Shown: piece by piece, positions 14,729-17,759 of the stretch | How positions within the stretch are numbered: the stretch's first letter is position 1 | How the letters are laid out: every line of letters begins with the position of its first letter | NCBI GenBank assembly: GCA_036821645.1 | Contig: DAISJD010000058.1 | Span: 1 to 17,759 of the forward strand | Source of the DNA: DAISJD01 sp036821645 | Lineage (GTDB): Bacteria > Pseudomonadota > Alphaproteobacteria > ATCC43930 > CGMCC-115725 | DNA length: 17,759 nt | Reading direction: 5' to 3' | The notes under the pieces: generated by a model | What the model saw: only the letters and a program-made list of their open reading frames with translations | The model's database searches: none | What the model was told of the DNA's origin: nothing | Position numbers and translations under genes: made by a program

Positions 14729-16039
14729 TTAGCCGCGGTCGTTCAGCAAGACGTAGTCCCGCTGCGGGCTGCCGGTATAGAGCTGACGCGGGCGACCGAT
14801 CTTTTGACCGGCATCGCTGATCATTTCGTTCCATTGCGCAACCCAGCCAACGGTCCGGGCGACGGCAAACAGGACGGTGAACATGGAAACCGGGAAGCCG
14901 ATTGCCTTCAGGATGATGCCTGAATAGAAATCGACGTTCGGATAGAGTTTCTTTTCGATGAAATACGGATCGGTGAGTGCGATCTGTTCCAGTTCCATCG
15001 CCAATTCCAACAAATCGTCTTGAATGCCGAGGGCACCCAACACTTCGTGGCAGGTCTGGCGCATGACCTTGGCGCGGGGATCGAGGTTTTTGTAGACGCG
15101 GTGCCCGAAGCCCATCAGGCGGAACGGATCGTCCTTGGTCTTGGCGCGTTGGATGAATTCGGGGATCCGGCTCTTGTGCCCGATCTCGTTCAACATCTTC
15201 AACACGGCTTCGTTCGCACCGCCATGAGCGGGACCCCAGAGCGAGGCGATGCCAGCGGCGATACAGGCGAAGGGATTGGCCCCCGACGACGAGGCCAAGC
15301 GCACGGTCGAGGTCGAGGCATTTTGTTCGTGATCGGCATGGAGCACGAAGATCCGGTCGATCGCCTTGGCGATGATCGGGTTGACCTCATACTCTTCGCA
15401 CGGCACGCCGAAGCACATGCGCAGGAAATTCTCAGAATAGTTCAGAGAATTCTTGGGCATCATGAACGGTTGGCCGATCGAATATTTATAGGCCATGGCG
15501 GCAAGCGTCGGCATCTTGGCGATCAGGCGATGCGAGGCGATCAGGCGTTGGCGCGGATCATGGACATCGGTCGAATCGTGGTAGAAGGCCGACAAAGCCC
15601 CGACGACGCCGCACATCACAGCCATCGGGTGGGCATCCCGGCGGAAACCCCGGAAGAAGGTCGCGATCTGTTCGTGCACCATCGTGTGCATGGTAATGTC
15701 GCGCTCGAACTTCTTCTTTTCTGCGGCGTTCGGCAATTCGCCGGACAGAAGCAGCGAGCAGACTTCCATGAAGTCGCTATGTTCGGCCAATTGTTCGATC
15801 GGATAGCCGCGATACAGCAAGACACCGGCATCGCCGTCGATGTAGGTGATCTTGGATTCGCAGGAACCGGTCGAGGTATAACCCGGATCGTAGGTGAAGA
15901 ATCCGGTATCCGAATAAAGCTTGCGGATATCAATCACCTTCGGCCCAACAGAGCCCGAAAGGACCGGGTAGGTATATTGCTGGCCGGTTGCATTATCGGT
16001 CAGTGTGACGGTCGATGGGGCGGTTGATTTGCTGTCCAT
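14729..16039 (-). CDS. gltA: Citrate synthase
   Basis: This 436-residue cytoplasmic enzyme condenses acetyl-CoA and oxaloacetate to citrate, the first TCA step. Catalytic residues are visible: H272 in GPAHGG, H313 in FGHRVYKNLDPR and D370 in NVDFYSG; LHADHEQNAST (233-243) is also conserved. The N-terminal 50 residues, with DNATGQQYTYPVLSG, are typical of the hexameric, NADH-sensitive proteobacterial type. ATG 16039 is preceded by AGGGGAA at good spacing. It lies downstream of gltX, but a strong terminator separates them, so gltA should have its own promoter in 16040-16119. A second hairpin lies downstream. Confidence 0.97.
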   Translation of the reverse strand: MDSKSTAPSTVTLTDNATGQQYTYPVLSGSVGPKVIDIRKLYSDTGFFTYDPGYTSTGSCESKITYIDGDAGVLLYRGYPIEQLAEHSDFMEVCSLLLSGELPNAAEKKKFERDITMHTMVHEQIATFFRGFRRDAHPMAVMCGVVGALSAFYHDSTDVHDPRQRLIASHRLIAKMPTLAAMAYKYSIGQPFMMPKNSLNYSENFLRMCFGVPCEEYEVNPIIAKAIDRIFVLHADHEQNASTSTVRLASSSGANPFACIAAGIASLWGPAHGGANEAVLKMLNEIGHKSRIPEFIQRAKTKDDPFRLMGFGHRVYKNLDPRAKVMRQTCHEVLGALGIQDDLLELAMELEQIALTDPYFIEKKLYPNVDFYSGIILKAIGFPVSMFTVLFAVARTVGWVAQWNEMISDAGQKIGRPRQLYTGSPQRDYVLLNDRG

Positions 16040-16114
16040 GCGCGTATTTCCCCTGTTGGGATGGCGAAAAATGCAAGCGACGGGTAGGGCCCATGCTGTG
16101 ACGATGCCCTATAC

Positions 16115-16170
16115 CATAAAAAAGCGCCGATGGTGCGACGGTAATGCGCAATTGTGCGCCATCGGCGCTT
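16115..16170 (-). terminator. Rho-independent terminator of gltX
   Basis: Minus-strand transcripts would form a 12-bp stem (AAGCGCCGATGG with CCATCGGCGCTT) followed at once by a run of Ts (TTTTTT reading from the stem end). The 25-nt loop can itself form a small GCGCA/TGCGC hairpin, making the structure composite. It sits about 70 bp after the gltX stop and about 80 bp before the gltA start. Confidence 0.88.
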
Positions 16171-16240
16171 CTACTTCAACAGACGGGATCGTGCAACCCC
16201 GCGATGAATGGCAGGGCGAACATCGTGAACGGGCACGCCA

Positions 16241-17647
16241 TCACGGGGTGCCGACCGATCCATCGGCAAAGTCTCGGATCCGGGCCAGGGTTTCGTCAGG
16301 GCCTAAGACCCGCATGATCTCAAAAATACCGGGCGATGTCGTAGCCCCGGTGAGGGCAGCGCGCAAAGGCTGTGCGATTGCACCCATTTTCAGTGATTTT
16401 TCTTCGGCAAATCGGCGCAGGCATGCCTCCAGCGTCGCCTCGTCCCAGGGGGTTGCGTTCGCGAAGGATGCACCGACCGCGCCGACCAAGGCGCGGGCCT
16501 CAGGCGTGGCCAAAACGGCGGCTTTGGCATCGAGCGGCAAGGGGCGGGCCCGCGTATAAAAACGGGCATTGTCGGCGAGTTCGACCAGGTTTTTCGCCCG
16601 CGCCTTCAAGCCGGGCATGCCGTCCCGAACGAGGGCCAGCCCCGAATCGTCCAATCCCACGCCAAGGGCCGGGGCGATCAGGCGGGTGAGCCGTTCATCG
16701 TCGGCTTCGCGCAGATAATGGCCGTTCAAATTGTCGAGTTTGGCAAAATCGAACCGGGCGGGCGAGCGCCCGACGCCCGGCAGGTCGAACCACGCGATGG
16801 CCTCCTCGGTCGAGATGATTTCGTGATCGCCGTGTCCCCAGCCAAGACGCAAAAGATAATTGCGCAAGGCTTCGGGCAAATAGCCCATATCGCGATAGGC
16901 TTCGACGCCGAGCGCCCCGTGGCGTTTCGACAATTTAGCCCCATCGGCCCCGTGAATGAGGGGGATATGGCTGAAATGGGGCACATCCCAGCCGAGACCG
17001 CGATAAATCTGGGTCTGACGGAAGGCATTGGTGAGATGATCGTCGCCCCGGATCACATGGGTAATGTTCATATCGTGATCGTCCACGACCACGGACAGCA
17101 TATAGGTCGGCGTTCCGTCCGCCCGCAGCAGGATGAGATCGTCCAATTGTTCGTTGGCGACTCGAACGACGCCCTGCACGCCGTCATCGATGACGGTTTC
17201 GCCGGTTTGCGGGGCCTTGAGGCGGATGACCGGCTTCACACCGGCGGGCGCATCGGACGGGTCGCGGTCGCGCCAAATCCCCTCGTAGCGCATCGGGCGG
17301 CCTTCGGCCTTTTGCCGGGCGCGCATCGCCTCCAACTCTTCCGGGCTGCAATAGCACCGATAGGCCGTTCCTGCGGCGAGCATGGTTTCCACGACTTCGG
17401 CATGGCGTGCGATCCGTTCGGACTGCATGACGAGTGTGTCGTCCCATGTCAAACCGAGCCATTCGAGCCCGTCGATGATGGCGGCGATCGCCTCCTTGGT
17501 TGATCGTTGACGGTCGGTATCTTCGATCCGCAGCAAGAAACGACCGCCGTGATGACGGGCAAAAAGCCAGTTGAACAAGGCGGTTCTGGCCCCTCCGATA
17601 TGGAGATAGCCGGTGGGCGACGGGGCAAAACGGACGGTGACGCTCAT
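16241..17647 (-). CDS. gltX: Glutamyl-tRNA synthetase
   Basis: This 468-residue class I aminoacyl-tRNA synthetase charges tRNA-Glu and supplies Glu-tRNA for tetrapyrrole synthesis. The HIGH-type motif is APSPTGYLHIGGARTALFNW (8-27); the KMSKS loop is KLSKRHG. RIEDTDRQRSTKEA, YMLSVVVDDHDM, THVIRGDDHLTNAFRQ and the C-terminal anticodon-binding region are all present. The length is normal. Alphaproteobacteria often carry two GltX paralogues, one able to charge tRNA-Gln for transamidation; I cannot tell which this is. ATG 17647 begins the conserved MSVTVRFAPSPTG. No strong ribosome binding site was found upstream. Its own terminator separates it from gltA. The 112 bp to the right edge hold only an open frame with no recognisable product. 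Confidence 0.97.
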   Translation of the reverse strand: MSVTVRFAPSPTGYLHIGGARTALFNWLFARHHGGRFLLRIEDTDRQRSTKEAIAAIIDGLEWLGLTWDDTLVMQSERIARHAEVVETMLAAGTAYRCYCSPEELEAMRARQKAEGRPMRYEGIWRDRDPSDAPAGVKPVIRLKAPQTGETVIDDGVQGVVRVANEQLDDLILLRADGTPTYMLSVVVDDHDMNITHVIRGDDHLTNAFRQTQIYRGLGWDVPHFSHIPLIHGADGAKLSKRHGALGVEAYRDMGYLPEALRNYLLRLGWGHGDHEIISTEEAIAWFDLPGVGRSPARFDFAKLDNLNGHYLREADDERLTRLIAPALGVGLDDSGLALVRDGMPGLKARAKNLVELADNARFYTRARPLPLDAKAAVLATPEARALVGAVGASFANATPWDEATLEACLRRFAEEKSLKMGAIAQPLRAALTGATTSPGIFEIMRVLGPDETLARIRDFADGSVGTP

Positions 17648-17759
17648 AGGATGCGGTGGCTCGCTCTTTCAAAAAGGGGAAATGGAACGGGGTTGAATGA
17701 TCGGGAATGGAGTCTTGAGCGGGTGGTGGTTTTTTGCTTCCATGCGGTTCGTTTCCATG

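Noticed and set aside
15020..16027. 335-codon plus-strand frame opposite gltA.
   Set aside because: It is antisense to citrate synthase and has the His/Asp/Gly-rich composition typical of shadow frames.
17675..17759. Open minus-strand frame reaching the right edge just upstream of gltX, considered as the C-terminus of a neighbouring gene such as comEC.
   Set aside because: Only about 28 residues are visible, with no recognisable motif, so a partial gene cannot be supported.
1..17759. Search for CRISPR arrays, insertion sequences, tRNA or rRNA genes and phage genes.
   Set aside because: No regularly spaced direct repeats, transposase-like frames, terminal inverted repeats or recognisable tRNA/rRNA sequences were seen by eye.

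Overview
The window looks like a high-GC alphaproteobacterial chromosome, most likely a Rhodospirillales-type organism. This rests on the gltX-gltA arrangement, the KAANDNRP-type small protein beside gltA, the DmdC-like long acyl-CoA dehydrogenase and the general protein style. The lineage is inferred by eye, not searched. Most of the window is ordinary, densely packed metabolism. Two AT-rich intergenic stretches (about 8.87-9.18 kb and 13.56-13.86 kb) stand out against the GC-rich coding DNA.

The exception is the left edge (1-3520, minus strand). It holds two translationally coupled genes that look like a complete set of lanthipeptide-type modification domains. The first encodes a 743-residue fusion of an aminoglycoside-phosphotransferase-like kinase with a HopA1-family lyase. 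The second encodes a LanC-like cyclase that overlaps it by ATGA and runs off the left edge. Kinase, HopA1 protein and cyclase are the components of class V lanthipeptide synthetases, where kinase and lyase are normally separate proteins. Here kinase and lyase are fused, and the cyclase lacks the canonical zinc ligands of LanC. No precursor peptide, protease or exporter is visible; they would have to lie left of the window or elsewhere.

From 3749 to 7010 (minus) is a two-gene unit: an FAD-linked D-2-hydroxyacid dehydrogenase followed by a DmdC-like acyl-CoA dehydrogenase. From 7219 to 8721 (minus) are a receiver-only response regulator and the tRNA t6A enzyme TsaC/Sua5, whose N-terminus carries a 24-bp tandem repeat. 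Across an AT-rich divergent region lies a plus-strand lrgA-lrgB pair (9200-10311).

From 10343 to 13396 (minus) the order of transcription is NAD kinase, an ArgE-type deacetylase and an AstE/aspartoacylase-like zinc hydrolase. A second AT-rich gap precedes a plus-strand DUF1499 membrane-anchored protein (13872-14459). The right end (minus) holds gltX, a strong terminator, gltA, a second strong hairpin and a small single-span membrane protein.

Metabolically, gltA feeds 2-oxoglutarate and glutamate synthesis, gltX charges glutamate and ArgE acts on N-acetylornithine. LrgAB-type carriers plus the D-2-hydroxyacid dehydrogenase suggest uptake and oxidation of small hydroxyacids, but that link is inference.
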